From Clostridiales bacterium (GTDB lineage Bacteria > Bacillota > Clostridia > Oscillospirales > Oscillospiraceae), in NCBI GenBank assembly GCA_029010715.1, contig JAQXKZ010000015.1:62001-126000 (forward strand): a DNA stretch of 64,000 bases, read 5' to 3'. Below the pieces are notes generated by a model that made no database searches, was not told where the DNA came from, and worked only from the letters and a program-made list of their open reading frames with translations. Made by a program: the position numbers and the translations under genes. The first letter of the stretch is position 1. Each line of letters opens with the position of its first letter. Shown piece after piece: positions 26,283-35,211 of the stretch.

Positions 26283-26311
26283 ATTTTACCGCATTGCCAT
26301 GTTAAATTCAA
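26283..26311 (-). promoter_or_regulatory. Promoter of threonine dehydratase
   Basis: Minus strand TTGAAT (26311-26306), 17-nt spacer, TAAAAT (26288-26283). The leader is only about 30 nt, so there is no room for a T-box. Confidence 0.7.
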
Positions 26312-26624
26312 TAGAAAACTTTGATACATGCAGCCGGCGTTTACGGCGCCGCATACGGACGGATATGAAAATCCGGTTCGCCGTAATAAATAAATATGGA
26401 AATTTCCGGAGGAACATGCTATTATCTTATACCGTAATTCGCCGGAAACGGACAAAGTCTGCTTCTTACAGCGCCGCAGGCGCGCTGAAGTCTTGTCAAG
26501 AGACGGCGGCCTGCAAAGCGCGCCGGTTCCCGTTAAATTGCCGCGTTTCAATTTTGAAACGGTATTACGGTTTTTATCGGGGCCGCAGCAGGCGAGCATT
26601 TCAGCTTGAACGGAGAATGAAGCC
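26312..26624. other. Divergent intergenic region
   Basis: About 310 nt before the SLC13 gene. It holds a short basic ORF behind a GGAGG-like site (26416 onward), whose composition does not look coding. I see no clear plus-strand promoter. Confidence 0.35.
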
Positions 26625-27944
26625 TTGATACCTGCAATCGTAGTTTTTCTCATCACCTATGCCCTGATGCTGTCTTTTCAGGAGTACCGTCCGTGGATAG
26701 CGCTTGGCTCCGTGGCCGTCATGCTGCTGCTCAGCACCTTCGGGGCCTTTGATTTGAGCCTCGTCGACGCTTTGCGTGCAGTCGACTACAACGTGCTGCT
26801 TATGATCGCGTCGACCATGGGCACGGTTGCGTTGTTTATAGACAGCCGTATGCCCGCGCGTCTGGCGGAGCAGATAATGACCATAGTGCCGAACGTGAAA
26901 TGGGCGGTCGCCGCGCTTTCGCTTTTTGCCGGGATCATAAGCGCTTTCGTGGACAACGTCGCTACGGTACTGATGGTTGCCCCGGTCGGACTGGCCATAT
27001 CACGAAGGCTGAAGATATCTCCGGTGCCGGTGCTGATAGCGATAGCGGTTTCATCCAATCTGCAGGGCGCGGCCACACTGGTCGGCGACACGACGAGCAT
27101 ACTTCTCGGCGGCTTTGCGGACATGAACTTCATGGACTTCTTCTGGATGCACGGGAAGCCCGGCATATTCTGGGGAGTTGAGCTCGGTGCGGTCGCCTCG
27201 CTTTTTGTACTGTTCGTACTGTTCAGAAGGGAAAAGGAAAAAGTCGACGTCGAGATCGAAACCGAGGTCGAGGATTACTTCCCGAGCTGGATGATGATAG
27301 CTACGGTCGTGCTGCTGATAATCGTTTCTTTCCTACCCAGACCCGATGGCGGCGTACTGCTGACGGTGTACGAGATGCGCAGCGGCCTGTCATGTATGCT
27401 GCTGTGCATAATCGGAACGGTGCGCTCCTGTGTGCGTGCGCGCTCCGCTGCGCCGTTCAGACTGGTGCTTAAAGAAATGGACAAGGAGACGCTGCTGCTG
27501 CTGTTCGGCCTGTTTATCGTGATAGAGGGCATAAAGGCCGCCGGGGTGATCGACGCGGCGGCGAAGCTGTTCTACAGGCTTGCCGGCAGCAATGAGTTCA
27601 TGCTCTACACGCTGATCGTCGTCGTGTCCGTCATACTCTCGGCGTTCATAGACAACATACCGTATGTGGCGACTATGCTGCCCGTGGTGCAGAGCATTGC
27701 GGGTCTTATGAACGGCGGCGCGGGCTGTGAGCCGTATGTGTTCTACTTCGGCCTGCTGACCGGGGCAACGCTGGGAGGCAACCTTACGCCGATAGGCGCT
27801 TCCGCGAATATTTCGGCCATAGGTATACTCCGTAAGAACGGAGAAAAAGTCACGACCGGGGACTTCATGCGCATCGGCGTGCCGTTCACTCTTGTCGCTG
27901 TCCTCTCGGGATATATATTCATCTGGCTCGTGTGGGGAATGTGA
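26625..27944 (+). CDS. SLC13/ArsB-type ion transporter superfamily permease
   Basis: 439 residues, about 11-12 TM helices. Two inverted repeats each carry a conserved loop: SAFVDNVATVLMVAPV (near 105) and SAFIDNIPYVATMLPVV (near 340). Each is followed by a Gly-rich segment (SNLQGAATLVGDTTSI; GATLGGNLTPIGASANI). This is the pattern of the IT superfamily (CitMHS, ArsB, NhaD, DASS). The substrate could be a dicarboxylate, sulfate, arsenite or Na+/H+. The TTG start has GGAG 9 nt upstream. It is divergent from threonine dehydratase. Confidence 0.82.
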   Translation: MIPAIVVFLITYALMLSFQEYRPWIALGSVAVMLLLSTFGAFDLSLVDALRAVDYNVLLMIASTMGTVALFIDSRMPARLAEQIMTIVPNVKWAVAALSLFAGIISAFVDNVATVLMVAPVGLAISRRLKISPVPVLIAIAVSSNLQGAATLVGDTTSILLGGFADMNFMDFFWMHGKPGIFWGVELGAVASLFVLFVLFRREKEKVDVEIETEVEDYFPSWMMIATVVLLIIVSFLPRPDGGVLLTVYEMRSGLSCMLLCIIGTVRSCVRARSAAPFRLVLKEMDKETLLLLFGLFIVIEGIKAAGVIDAAAKLFYRLAGSNEFMLYTLIVVVSVILSAFIDNIPYVATMLPVVQSIAGLMNGGAGCEPYVFYFGLLTGATLGGNLTPIGASANISAIGILRKNGEKVTTGDFMRIGVPFTLVAVLSGYIFIWLVWGM

Positions 27945-28011
27945 TGCCGTGAAAGCCTCAAAAGCTATTACGGCGTCCGGGACCGCTTAAAGCTTCTGAT
28001 CGGTTTTTATA

Positions 28012-28168
28012 CTGAAGCGCAATCAAAACAGGACAATCTTAACGGTCATGATCGCGGCATGCATCGTTGGAATACTTTAGCATATATCTCAATTATGCCC
28101 TGCGCCTTTCGTCCCGCCAGACACGATTCTGACACGTAAATCCTTGTCTGCTTTCTATTGCGCTTCAG
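28012..28168 (+). other. Candidate structured RNA element closed by a 12-bp inverted repeat
   Basis: CTGAAGCGCAAT (28012-28023) is the exact reverse complement of 28157-28168, 133 nt apart. An intrinsic terminator follows 17 nt later. TATACT lies directly before it (28009-28014, partly overlapping). The interior has no ORF. This could be a small RNA with a closing stem, or a small non-autonomous element. I recognise no Rfam family. Confidence 0.35.
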
Positions 28169-28185
28169 CATCAGTATGAATTAAG

Positions 28186-28222
28186 AAACGTCCGCTGGCT
28201 TTTCGTCTGCGGACGTTTTATT
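28186..28222 (+). terminator. Intrinsic terminator in the SLC13-trmH gap
   Basis: 10-bp stem AAACGTCCGC / GCGGACGTTT followed by TATT. It may end the SLC13 transcript 240 nt downstream of its stop, or the candidate RNA just before it. Confidence 0.75.
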
Positions 28223-28267
28223 CCGCGCGCCGCGTGACCGTTCATGCATTATATTTCCGCTCCGCTC

Positions 28268-28296
28268 TTGCTTAATTAAATAACCTGTATTAATAT
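28268..28296 (+). promoter_or_regulatory. Promoter of the TrmH-type methyltransferase gene
   Basis: TTGCTT (28268-28273), 17-nt spacer, TAATAT (28291-28296) in a locally AT-rich stretch. Confidence 0.55.
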
Positions 28297-28361
28297 ATAT
28301 TTTAGGCAATTATACAAATTCATCCGGCGCCTGCCGGGGATGTCGGACGGTAACATTGAAC

Positions 28362-29114
28362 ATGGAATACATCAGCTCCAGAAAGAACAAATTTATAGTT
28401 CACCTGCGCAGCCTCGCCGCCGACGGGGACTACCGCCGACAGAACCGGGAATATCTCTGCGACGGGCTCAAACTGCTTATGGAGGCGCTCGACAAGGGCG
28501 CCGGGCTGCGCAGCATTCTGTGGAAGAACAGCGCGCAGGAGCTGCCGGGACTCGACGGAGTGAAACAGTACACCGCTCCGGCGGAGCTTTTCGACTATGC
28601 TTCGCCGATGAAGAACAGCCCCGGCCCGGTGTTCACGCTGACCATGCCGGAGGAGCGGACGGGAGATATCCGGCGCGCGGTCCTGCTGGAGAACGTACAG
28701 GACCCGGGAAATGTCGGTACGGTCATCCGTACTGCCGCCGCGCTCGGCGTCGACACGGTCATACTGTGCGGCGCCTGCGCCGACGTATACAGTCCGAAGG
28801 CCGCGCGCGCGACCATGGGCGCGATATTCCGGGAGAGGATCATACATCTTGACATTGACTCCGCGGCTGAGCTGCTGCACGGCTGCGGTATGAGCCTGTA
28901 CGGAGCGGCGCTGTCGGAGCGCGCAGCGGATATACGCACGACAGATCTGAAAAACGCCGCCGTCGCGATAGGCAGCGAGGGCAGGGGCCTGAGCCGGGAG
29001 CTGCTTGCGCTGTGCGACGGAGAGCTGATAATCCCGATGACCCGGGGCAGCGAATCGCTGAATGCCGCGGCGGCGGCGTCAGTGGTGATGTGGGAAATGG
29101 TAAGGAACGCTTAA
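28362..29114 (+). CDS. TrmH/SpoU-family RNA 2'-O-methyltransferase
   Basis: 250 residues, SPOUT (alpha/beta knot) fold. Motif 1 is LLENVQDPGNVGTVIRTAAA, motif 2 AVAIGSEGRGLS, motif 3 IPMTRGSESLNAAAAASVV. The N-terminal 100 residues (NREYLCDGLKLLMEAL) form the L30e-like substrate-binding domain. The family modifies rRNA or tRNA ribose; the target is not evident. Start ATG at 28362; a TTG two codons upstream is possible, and the ribosome site is weak. It stands alone, 186 nt before dprA. Confidence 0.88.
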   Translation: MEYISSRKNKFIVHLRSLAADGDYRRQNREYLCDGLKLLMEALDKGAGLRSILWKNSAQELPGLDGVKQYTAPAELFDYASPMKNSPGPVFTLTMPEERTGDIRRAVLLENVQDPGNVGTVIRTAAALGVDTVILCGACADVYSPKAARATMGAIFRERIIHLDIDSAAELLHGCGMSLYGAALSERAADIRTTDLKNAAVAIGSEGRGLSRELLALCDGELIIPMTRGSESLNAAAAASVVMWEMVRNA

Positions 29115-29300
29115 GGCAGCGGCGCGATCGGGTTCCGTTCTCCGCCGGACGGCTTGAGGGCGGGACCTGTCACTTTTTCACGAAATATCCCGGATGTTCC
29201 GGCGAAGGTGCCGACGTCAGAGCGCGGCCCCTGCCGGTGTTGAATTCATAAAATTGCGGTGTTGCCTTAAAAATAGGAGACGTATCGGAAAAGAAGGCGG

Positions 29301-30530
29301 GTGAGTCAGGTGTCGGCAATCAAATACTGGCTGTGGCTTTCGAGCCAGACGAATGTCAGCCTGCGCTCCAGAGCCGAGCTGATAAGACATTACGGCGACG
29401 CCGAGCGCGTCTGGTATGCTCCGGACGGAGAGTACGCCGGCATACCGGGAGTGAGCGCGTCTGACGCGGCAATACTCGAACGCCGCGACCTGCGCGGCTG
29501 TGACCGCATCCTTTCAGACTGCGACAGGATGGGAATAGACATAGTCACGATGCAGGACGCGCGCTATCCGCGCTGCCTGAGCGGTATTTATGCGCCGCCT
29601 CCCGTACTGTACGTGCGCGGAAAGCTTCCGGCTGTGGACGACACTCCGTCAATCGCGATCGTCGGCACACGCAAGGCCAGTCCCTACGGACTGAAAATGG
29701 GGCGAAACCTCGCCTTTGAGATATCAAAATGCGGCGGAATCATCGTCTCGGGACTCACCGAGGGCATTGACCGCGCCGCGGCCATGGGCTGCCTCATGGC
29801 AGACGGAAGGTGCATAGGCGTACTCGGCACGGCTCACACGGCGGAGACACGGCTTCAGAGAGATATAGCGGCCCGCGGCGCTCTGGTGAGCGAGTACCCG
29901 CCCGGGACAGTCACTCAGAAGCGCTTTTTCAGGGAGCGCAACAGAATAAGCGCGGGGCTGTCGCAGGGCGTCGTGGTCGTGGAGGCGCCGGAACAGAGCG
30001 GGAGTCTGCTGTTTGCCGCCGAGGCACTTGAGCAGGGACGCGAGATATTCGCGGTGCCCGGAAATGCCGACTCAGAAAACAGCGCCGGTACGATAAAGCT
30101 CCTGAAGCAGGGGGCAAAGCCGGTCACCTGCGGCTGGGACGTGATGTGTGAGTTCGGCAAGCTTTTCGGGGAAAAGATACAAAGACCTTCCGGCGGCTTC
30201 AAAATACCGGAAGATACCGGATTTGGCACGGATGAATATGCCAAAACGGCCACCGAGGCCCAAAAAGCCGGAGTTTCGGCAAAAAAAGAGATTGACAAGG
30301 AGAAATCCAGAGGATATATTGACTTGTCAGAACAGCTCGCCCTGCTCAGCGAAGAGCAGCTGAAAATCATTTCAGCCATAGACGGGGGCGGGACGCATAT
30401 CGACGACATAATCGAGCGGACCGGACTGAGCACGGCAAAGGTGCTGTCCCAGCTGACGGTGCTCGAAATAAAGGGCTATGTCCGGCGCTCGGCCGGCAGG
30501 CGCATAAGTTTAAATACAGCGACGAAGTGA
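29301..30530 (+). CDS. dprA: DNA-processing protein DprA (DprA/Smf)
   Basis: 409 residues. Protects incoming single-stranded DNA and loads RecA during natural transformation. The Rossmann-like DprA fold has IAIVGTRKASPYG, IVSGLTEGID, FRERNRISAGLSQGVVVVEA and SLLFAAEALEQGREIFAVPGN. The C-terminal winged helix (about 350-409, AIDGGGTHIDDIIERTGLS) is kept. A linker of about 60 residues before it is longer than usual. The start is a GTG at 29301 or possibly at 29310. DprA-topA-trmFO is the standard Firmicutes order. DprA alone does not show competence. Confidence 0.93.
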   Translation: MSQVSAIKYWLWLSSQTNVSLRSRAELIRHYGDAERVWYAPDGEYAGIPGVSASDAAILERRDLRGCDRILSDCDRMGIDIVTMQDARYPRCLSGIYAPPPVLYVRGKLPAVDDTPSIAIVGTRKASPYGLKMGRNLAFEISKCGGIIVSGLTEGIDRAAAMGCLMADGRCIGVLGTAHTAETRLQRDIAARGALVSEYPPGTVTQKRFFRERNRISAGLSQGVVVVEAPEQSGSLLFAAEALEQGREIFAVPGNADSENSAGTIKLLKQGAKPVTCGWDVMCEFGKLFGEKIQRPSGGFKIPEDTGFGTDEYAKTATEAQKAGVSAKKEIDKEKSRGYIDLSEQLALLSEEQLKIISAIDGGGTHIDDIIERTGLSTAKVLSQLTVLEIKGYVRRSAGRRISLNTATK

Positions 30531-30539
30531 GGATGGATA

Positions 30540-32888
30540 ATGGCAAAAGCGAAGGATCTGGTTATAGTCGAGTCACCGGCCAAGGCCAAGACCATTGAAA
30601 AATACCTGGGCAGCGGCTATAAGGTCACTGCGTCCATGGGACATCTGAGAGATCTGCCCAAGAGCAAGATGGGCGTTGACATAGAGCATGGGTTCGAGCC
30701 GCAGTACATCCCGGTGCGGGACAAAAAGGAGCTTATCAGCGAGCTGAAGAAGGAGTCCAAGGCGGCGCGTATAGTGTATCTCGCGACCGACCCGGACCGA
30801 GAGGGCGAGGCCATATCATGGCATCTGAAGGAGCTGCTCGGGCTGGACGACGATAAGGCCAAGCGCGTGACCTTTAACGAGATAACAAAAAAGGTCGTTA
30901 CCGAGAGCATACAGCATCCGCGCCAGATCGACCAGAATCTGGTCGACGCGCAGCAGGCGCGGCGCATACTTGACCGCATAGTCGGCTACGAGCTGTCTCC
31001 GCTGCTCTGGCGCAAGATAAAGAAGGGACTGTCGGCGGGACGCGTGCAGTCGGTTGCGACGCGTATGGTCGTGGACCGCGAGGAGGAGATCGAGGCTTTC
31101 CGCAGTCAGGAGTACTGGCTGCTCGACGCTCGTCTCAACTGCGGCGCGGAGGATGCGGTATTCACCGCGCGTTTCCACGGAAAGGGCGACAAGAAACAGG
31201 AACTGAAATCAAAGGAAGAGGTGGACGGAGTTGTTGCCGCCGTGCAGGGTCAGCCCTTCACGGTCAGCGGTGTAAAGCGCGGCGAGAAGCAGAAGTCGCC
31301 GGCGCCTCCGTTCATAACCTCAACGTTGCAGCAGGAGGCTTCGCGCCGCCTGAGTATGACGCCGAGACGCACGATGTCCATTGCCCAGCAGCTTTACGAG
31401 GGCGTGGAGATCAGCGGGCACGGCAGCATTGGTCTTATAACCTATATGCGTACAGACTCGCTGCGCCTGTCCGAGGAGGCGCTTGCGGCGGCGAAGGATT
31501 TCATCGTCGGACACTACGGAGCGGAGTACTACCCCGGCTCGCCGCGGCACTTCAAAACCAAGGCCGGGGCGCAGGACGCGCATGAGGCCATACGTCCGAC
31601 CGACGTCAACCTCACGCCGGAGCTGGTGCGCAAGGATCTGACACAGGAGCAGTACAGGCTCTACCGTCTGATATGGGGCCGTTTCACGGCCTGCCAGATG
31701 GCAAACGCAAGATATGACAACGTCGCCGTCGAGGTGACGTCTGCCGGGTACAGCTTCCGCGCGACTTACTCGGAGCTGAAATTCAAGGGCTTCACCGCCG
31801 TGTACGAGGAGGCGAAGGATGAGGAGAGCAGCGAGCTTGCCAATCCTCTGCCGACTCTCAGCGAGGGCCAGACACTGGCGCTGGAGAAGCTGCTGCCGGA
31901 GCAGCAGTTCACGCAGCCGCCGGCCCGCTTTACCGAGGCCACGCTCATACGCGCAATGGAGGAAAAGGGCATAGGCCGTCCGTCGACCTACGCGCCGACA
32001 ATATCCACGATAACCGCTCACGACTACGTTATAAAGGAAGGCAAGTACCTCAAGCCCACTCCGCTCGGCAGAGTCGTGACCGGACTCATGAAGGAGCACT
32101 TTGCAGATATCGTCGACCTGAAGTTCACCAACCACATGGAGGAGGAGCTTGACGAGATCGAGAACGGTAAGGTCCAGTGGCGCAGCGTACTTGCGGAGTT
32201 CTACGGCGACTTCAGCGCTGAGATGGAAAAAGCGGAGAATGCCATGGACGGAGTCAGGATCAAGGTGCCGGACGTCCTGAGCGACGAGTACTGCGACGTG
32301 TGCGGGCGCCAGATGGTGGTCAAAAAGGGCCGCTTCGGACACTTTCTTGCCTGTCCGGGCTTCCCGGAGTGCACTTTCACAAAGCCGATAGTCGTCGAGA
32401 TGCCCGGCAAGTGCCCCAAGTGCGGCGGACGTATACTCAAGCGCACTTCAAAGAAGGGCTATGTGTTTTACGCCTGCGAGCGCGGCACGGACTGCGGCTT
32501 CATTACCTGGGATGTGCCGACAAAGGACTTCTGTCCCGCCTGCGGCAAGACCATGTTCAAGCACAGCGGCAGAGGACCGCTCAAGTCCTTCTGCATAAAT
32601 GAGCAGTGCCCGAATTTCGTGCCGGAGGACAAGCGCGTTTTCAAGAAAAAGACGCCGGAGGAGAAAGCGCAGGCCGCGGCGGAGAAGGCGGCAAAGGCGG
32701 CAGCCCGGGAGGCGGAAGCCGGGGCAGCGGAAAAGCCGGCAAAAAGATCCGCGGCAAAAAAGAGCACGGCAAAGCCCGCGGCGGAGAAAACCGCAGCGAA
32801 AAAAACCGCGGCCGGGGACGGAACCGTAAAGAAGCCCGCAGCAAAAAAGACGGCGGCTAAAAAGAGTGAAGAGACAGAGGAACCATAA
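30540..32888 (+). CDS. topA: DNA topoisomerase I with Lys/Ala-rich C-terminal tail
   Basis: 782 residues. Type IA topoisomerase relaxing negative supercoils. The TOPRIM domain has VIVESPAKAKTIEKYLG and DPDREGEAISWHL. The catalytic Tyr is in LITYMRTDS near residue 300. Three C-terminal four-Cys zinc ribbons begin at CDVCGRQM, CPKCGGRI and CPACGKTM (about 580-695). The last 80 residues are a tail of AAKK/PAEK-type repeats, like histone H1 and like actinobacterial TopA tails that increase processivity; Firmicutes TopA usually ends after the zinc ribbons. It starts 9 nt after dprA. Confidence 0.95.
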   Translation: MAKAKDLVIVESPAKAKTIEKYLGSGYKVTASMGHLRDLPKSKMGVDIEHGFEPQYIPVRDKKELISELKKESKAARIVYLATDPDREGEAISWHLKELLGLDDDKAKRVTFNEITKKVVTESIQHPRQIDQNLVDAQQARRILDRIVGYELSPLLWRKIKKGLSAGRVQSVATRMVVDREEEIEAFRSQEYWLLDARLNCGAEDAVFTARFHGKGDKKQELKSKEEVDGVVAAVQGQPFTVSGVKRGEKQKSPAPPFITSTLQQEASRRLSMTPRRTMSIAQQLYEGVEISGHGSIGLITYMRTDSLRLSEEALAAAKDFIVGHYGAEYYPGSPRHFKTKAGAQDAHEAIRPTDVNLTPELVRKDLTQEQYRLYRLIWGRFTACQMANARYDNVAVEVTSAGYSFRATYSELKFKGFTAVYEEAKDEESSELANPLPTLSEGQTLALEKLLPEQQFTQPPARFTEATLIRAMEEKGIGRPSTYAPTISTITAHDYVIKEGKYLKPTPLGRVVTGLMKEHFADIVDLKFTNHMEEELDEIENGKVQWRSVLAEFYGDFSAEMEKAENAMDGVRIKVPDVLSDEYCDVCGRQMVVKKGRFGHFLACPGFPECTFTKPIVVEMPGKCPKCGGRILKRTSKKGYVFYACERGTDCGFITWDVPTKDFCPACGKTMFKHSGRGPLKSFCINEQCPNFVPEDKRVFKKKTPEEKAQAAAEKAAKAAAREAEAGAAEKPAKRSAAKKSTAKPAAEKTAAKKTAAGDGTVKKPAAKKTAAKKSEETEEP

Positions 32889-34214
32889 ATGGACAAGCTG
32901 ACAGTACTGGGCGCGGGACTCGCGGGAAGCGAGTGCGCGTGGCAGCTGGCAAAGCGTGGAATACATGTGAAGCTCATCGAGATGAAGCCGGGGAAGATGA
33001 CCCCGGCCCACCGCTCGCCGAGCTTCGCGGAGCTGGTATGCTCCAACTCCCTGAGGAGCGATGAGCTGACGAACGCGGTCGGCCTGCTGAAGGCCGAGAT
33101 GCGCGCGATGGACTCGCTTATCATGGCCAGCGCGGACGCCAACAAGGTCGCCGCGGGAGGCGCGCTGGCGGTGGACCGCGAGGGCTTTTCAAAGTACATC
33201 ACGGATAAGCTCATAAGCCACAAAAACATCGAATACGTCAGCGCCGAGGCGACCGAAATACCCGACGGCGAGGTCGTAATCGCGACAGGCCCGCTGTCGA
33301 GCGATAAGATCGCGGATAAGATCGCGGAGCTATGCCCGGACAGCGACCTGCATTTCTATGACGCCGTCGCGCCGATCGTGACGCTTGAGAGCGTGGATAT
33401 GGATTCCGCGTTCTTTGCCTCACGCTACGGCAAGGGTACCGCGGACTATGTGAACTGCCCGATGGACAAGGATGAGTACCTGGCCTTTGTACAAGAACTT
33501 GCGCACGCCAGGGAGGCGCAGGTGCACGGCTTCGATGACGGCGGAGTATTCGAGGGCTGTATGCCGGTCGAGGTAATGGCCCGCCGCGGGACGGATACCC
33601 TGCGCTACGGCCCGCTGAAGCCGGTCGGGCTAGTTGACCCGCGTACGGGGCGCGAAAACTACGCGGTGGTTCAGCTCAGGCGCGATAACGCCGACGGGAC
33701 CATATACAACATGGTCGGCTTCCAGACTCACCTGACCTGGGGCGAGCAGAAGCGGGTATTCTCGATGATACCGGCGCTGAGGAACGCAGAGTTCGTCCGC
33801 TACGGCGTGATGCACCGCAATACATATCTCAACAGCCCGCGGCTGCTTGACCGCTACTACAGACTGAGATCGGATCCGCGCATAAGCTTTGCCGGCCAGA
33901 TGACGGGCGTCGAGGGCTATGTCGAGTCGGCGGCCTCGGGTATGCTGGTGGGCATCGAGACGGCAGCGAGAGTGCTCGGCATGGAACCGGTTGATTTCCC
34001 GCAGGAGACAGCGACAGGCGCACTGAGCCTCTATGTCTCCGGCGGCAGCGTCGGAGATTTCCAGCCGATGAACATAAACTTCGGAATAATCAGCCCCCTT
34101 GGCTACAGGGTAAAGGGAAAGAGAAACAAGAACGCAGAGATATCGAGGCGTTCCCTTGAAATAATAGAGAGCCTGAAGAAAAAGGAGGTCTTTCACTGTG
34201 AAGATAATAATTGA
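32889..34214 (+). CDS. trmFO: Methylenetetrahydrofolate-tRNA-(uracil-5-)-methyltransferase TrmFO
   Basis: 441 residues. Folate- and FAD-dependent enzyme making m5U54 in the tRNA T-loop. The N-terminal FAD site is GAGLAGSECAWQLA. The motif CSNSLRSDELTNAVGLLK contains one conserved Cys; GYVESAASGMLVGIETA is the second FAD-contact region. Length is typical. It follows topA directly and its last 17 nt overlap plsX, so the ribosome site of plsX lies inside trmFO. Confidence 0.95.
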   Translation: MDKLTVLGAGLAGSECAWQLAKRGIHVKLIEMKPGKMTPAHRSPSFAELVCSNSLRSDELTNAVGLLKAEMRAMDSLIMASADANKVAAGGALAVDREGFSKYITDKLISHKNIEYVSAEATEIPDGEVVIATGPLSSDKIADKIAELCPDSDLHFYDAVAPIVTLESVDMDSAFFASRYGKGTADYVNCPMDKDEYLAFVQELAHAREAQVHGFDDGGVFEGCMPVEVMARRGTDTLRYGPLKPVGLVDPRTGRENYAVVQLRRDNADGTIYNMVGFQTHLTWGEQKRVFSMIPALRNAEFVRYGVMHRNTYLNSPRLLDRYYRLRSDPRISFAGQMTGVEGYVESAASGMLVGIETAARVLGMEPVDFPQETATGALSLYVSGGSVGDFQPMNINFGIISPLGYRVKGKRNKNAEISRRSLEIIESLKKKEVFHCEDNN

Positions 34215-35211
34215 CGCAATGGGCGGCGACAACGCACCGGGCGAGATCGTCAGGGGCGCAGTCAGAGCAAAGCGTGAGCTTGGCGTGGACGTATGCCTTG
34301 TCGGGCGTATGGAGGATGTGAAGGCCTGTCTTGAAAAAGAAGGCTGCGATGATATCGAGACGGTTGACGCGCGTGAGATCGTAACCATGGAGGACGACCC
34401 GAGCACGGCGACACGCCGCAAGAAGGATTCATCGATGACGGTCGCGCTGAACATGCTGCGCGACGGCCGGGGTGATGCGGTGGTGTCTGCGGGCAGCACC
34501 GGCGCGCTTCTGACCGGCGCGACGCTCATCGTCAAGCGCATCAAGGGAATACGCAGGGCCGCGATGGCGCCCGTGCTGCCCGCAGGCGAGCAGGGCGTGA
34601 TGCTTATCGACTGCGGCGCGAACGTTGAGTGCACGGCGGAGTACCTGCTGCAGTTTGCGTACATGGGCAGCTTCTACGCAAAGAAGATGATGGGCTGCGA
34701 TAACCCGCGCGTCGGTCTGCTGAACGTCGGCACCGAGGACACAAAGGGCGGCGAGCTGCAGCATCAGACCTTTGCGCTGCTGAAGAAGGCCGGAGAGGAA
34801 GGCAGGATAAACTTCGTAGGGAACATCGAGGGTACCGGTGTGTTTGACGGCTCTGTCGACGTCGTGGTTGCCGACGGCTTTACCGGCAACGTGCTGCTCA
34901 AGGGCACCGAGGGCGTAATCAAATACATGATGAAGTCACTCAAGGGCGTGTTCTATAAGAATACGGCCAACAAGCTTGCCGCGGCGGTTCTGAAGAAGGA
35001 CCTCGGCGAGATGAAGAAATCCATGGACGTCAATGAAGTCGGCGGCACGGCTCTGGTCGGTATTTCCAAACCGGTCATCAAGGCGCACGGCTCCTCCAAC
35101 GACGCCTGCATATTCTCCGCGGTGCGCCAGGCGATGGCATTTGTCGATTCCGGCATCATCGGAGATATCGAGGAAAACATAGAATACATGAAGCTGAAGG
35201 CAGAACAGTAA
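34198..35211 (+). CDS. plsX: Phosphate acyltransferase PlsX
   Basis: 337 residues. Converts acyl-ACP and phosphate to acyl-phosphate for PlsY in phospholipid synthesis. Motifs: IIIDAMGGDNAPGEIVRGA, SAGSTGALLTGATLIVKRIKG, GNIEGTGVF and VVVADGFTGNV. The start is GTG at 34198 with AAGGAGGT 8 nt upstream. The stop overlaps rnc by 1 nt (TAATG). In many Firmicutes fab genes and acpP sit between plsX and rnc; here they are absent. Confidence 0.95.
   Translation: MKIIIDAMGGDNAPGEIVRGAVRAKRELGVDVCLVGRMEDVKACLEKEGCDDIETVDAREIVTMEDDPSTATRRKKDSSMTVALNMLRDGRGDAVVSAGSTGALLTGATLIVKRIKGIRRAAMAPVLPAGEQGVMLIDCGANVECTAEYLLQFAYMGSFYAKKMMGCDNPRVGLLNVGTEDTKGGELQHQTFALLKKAGEEGRINFVGNIEGTGVFDGSVDVVVADGFTGNVLLKGTEGVIKYMMKSLKGVFYKNTANKLAAAVLKKDLGEMKKSMDVNEVGGTALVGISKPVIKAHGSSNDACIFSAVRQAMAFVDSGIIGDIEENIEYMKLKAEQ

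Noticed and set aside
26416-26628. 70-codon basic ORF with a GGAGG-like site before the SLC13 gene
   Set aside because: The composition is Arg/Lys-heavy and non-protein-like, with no domain, and it ends across the next gene's start; probably chance in non-coding DNA.
28356-28852. Alternative frames inside the trmH gene
   Set aside because: They are shadows of the SPOUT methyltransferase; only the frame with the three SPOUT motifs is coding.
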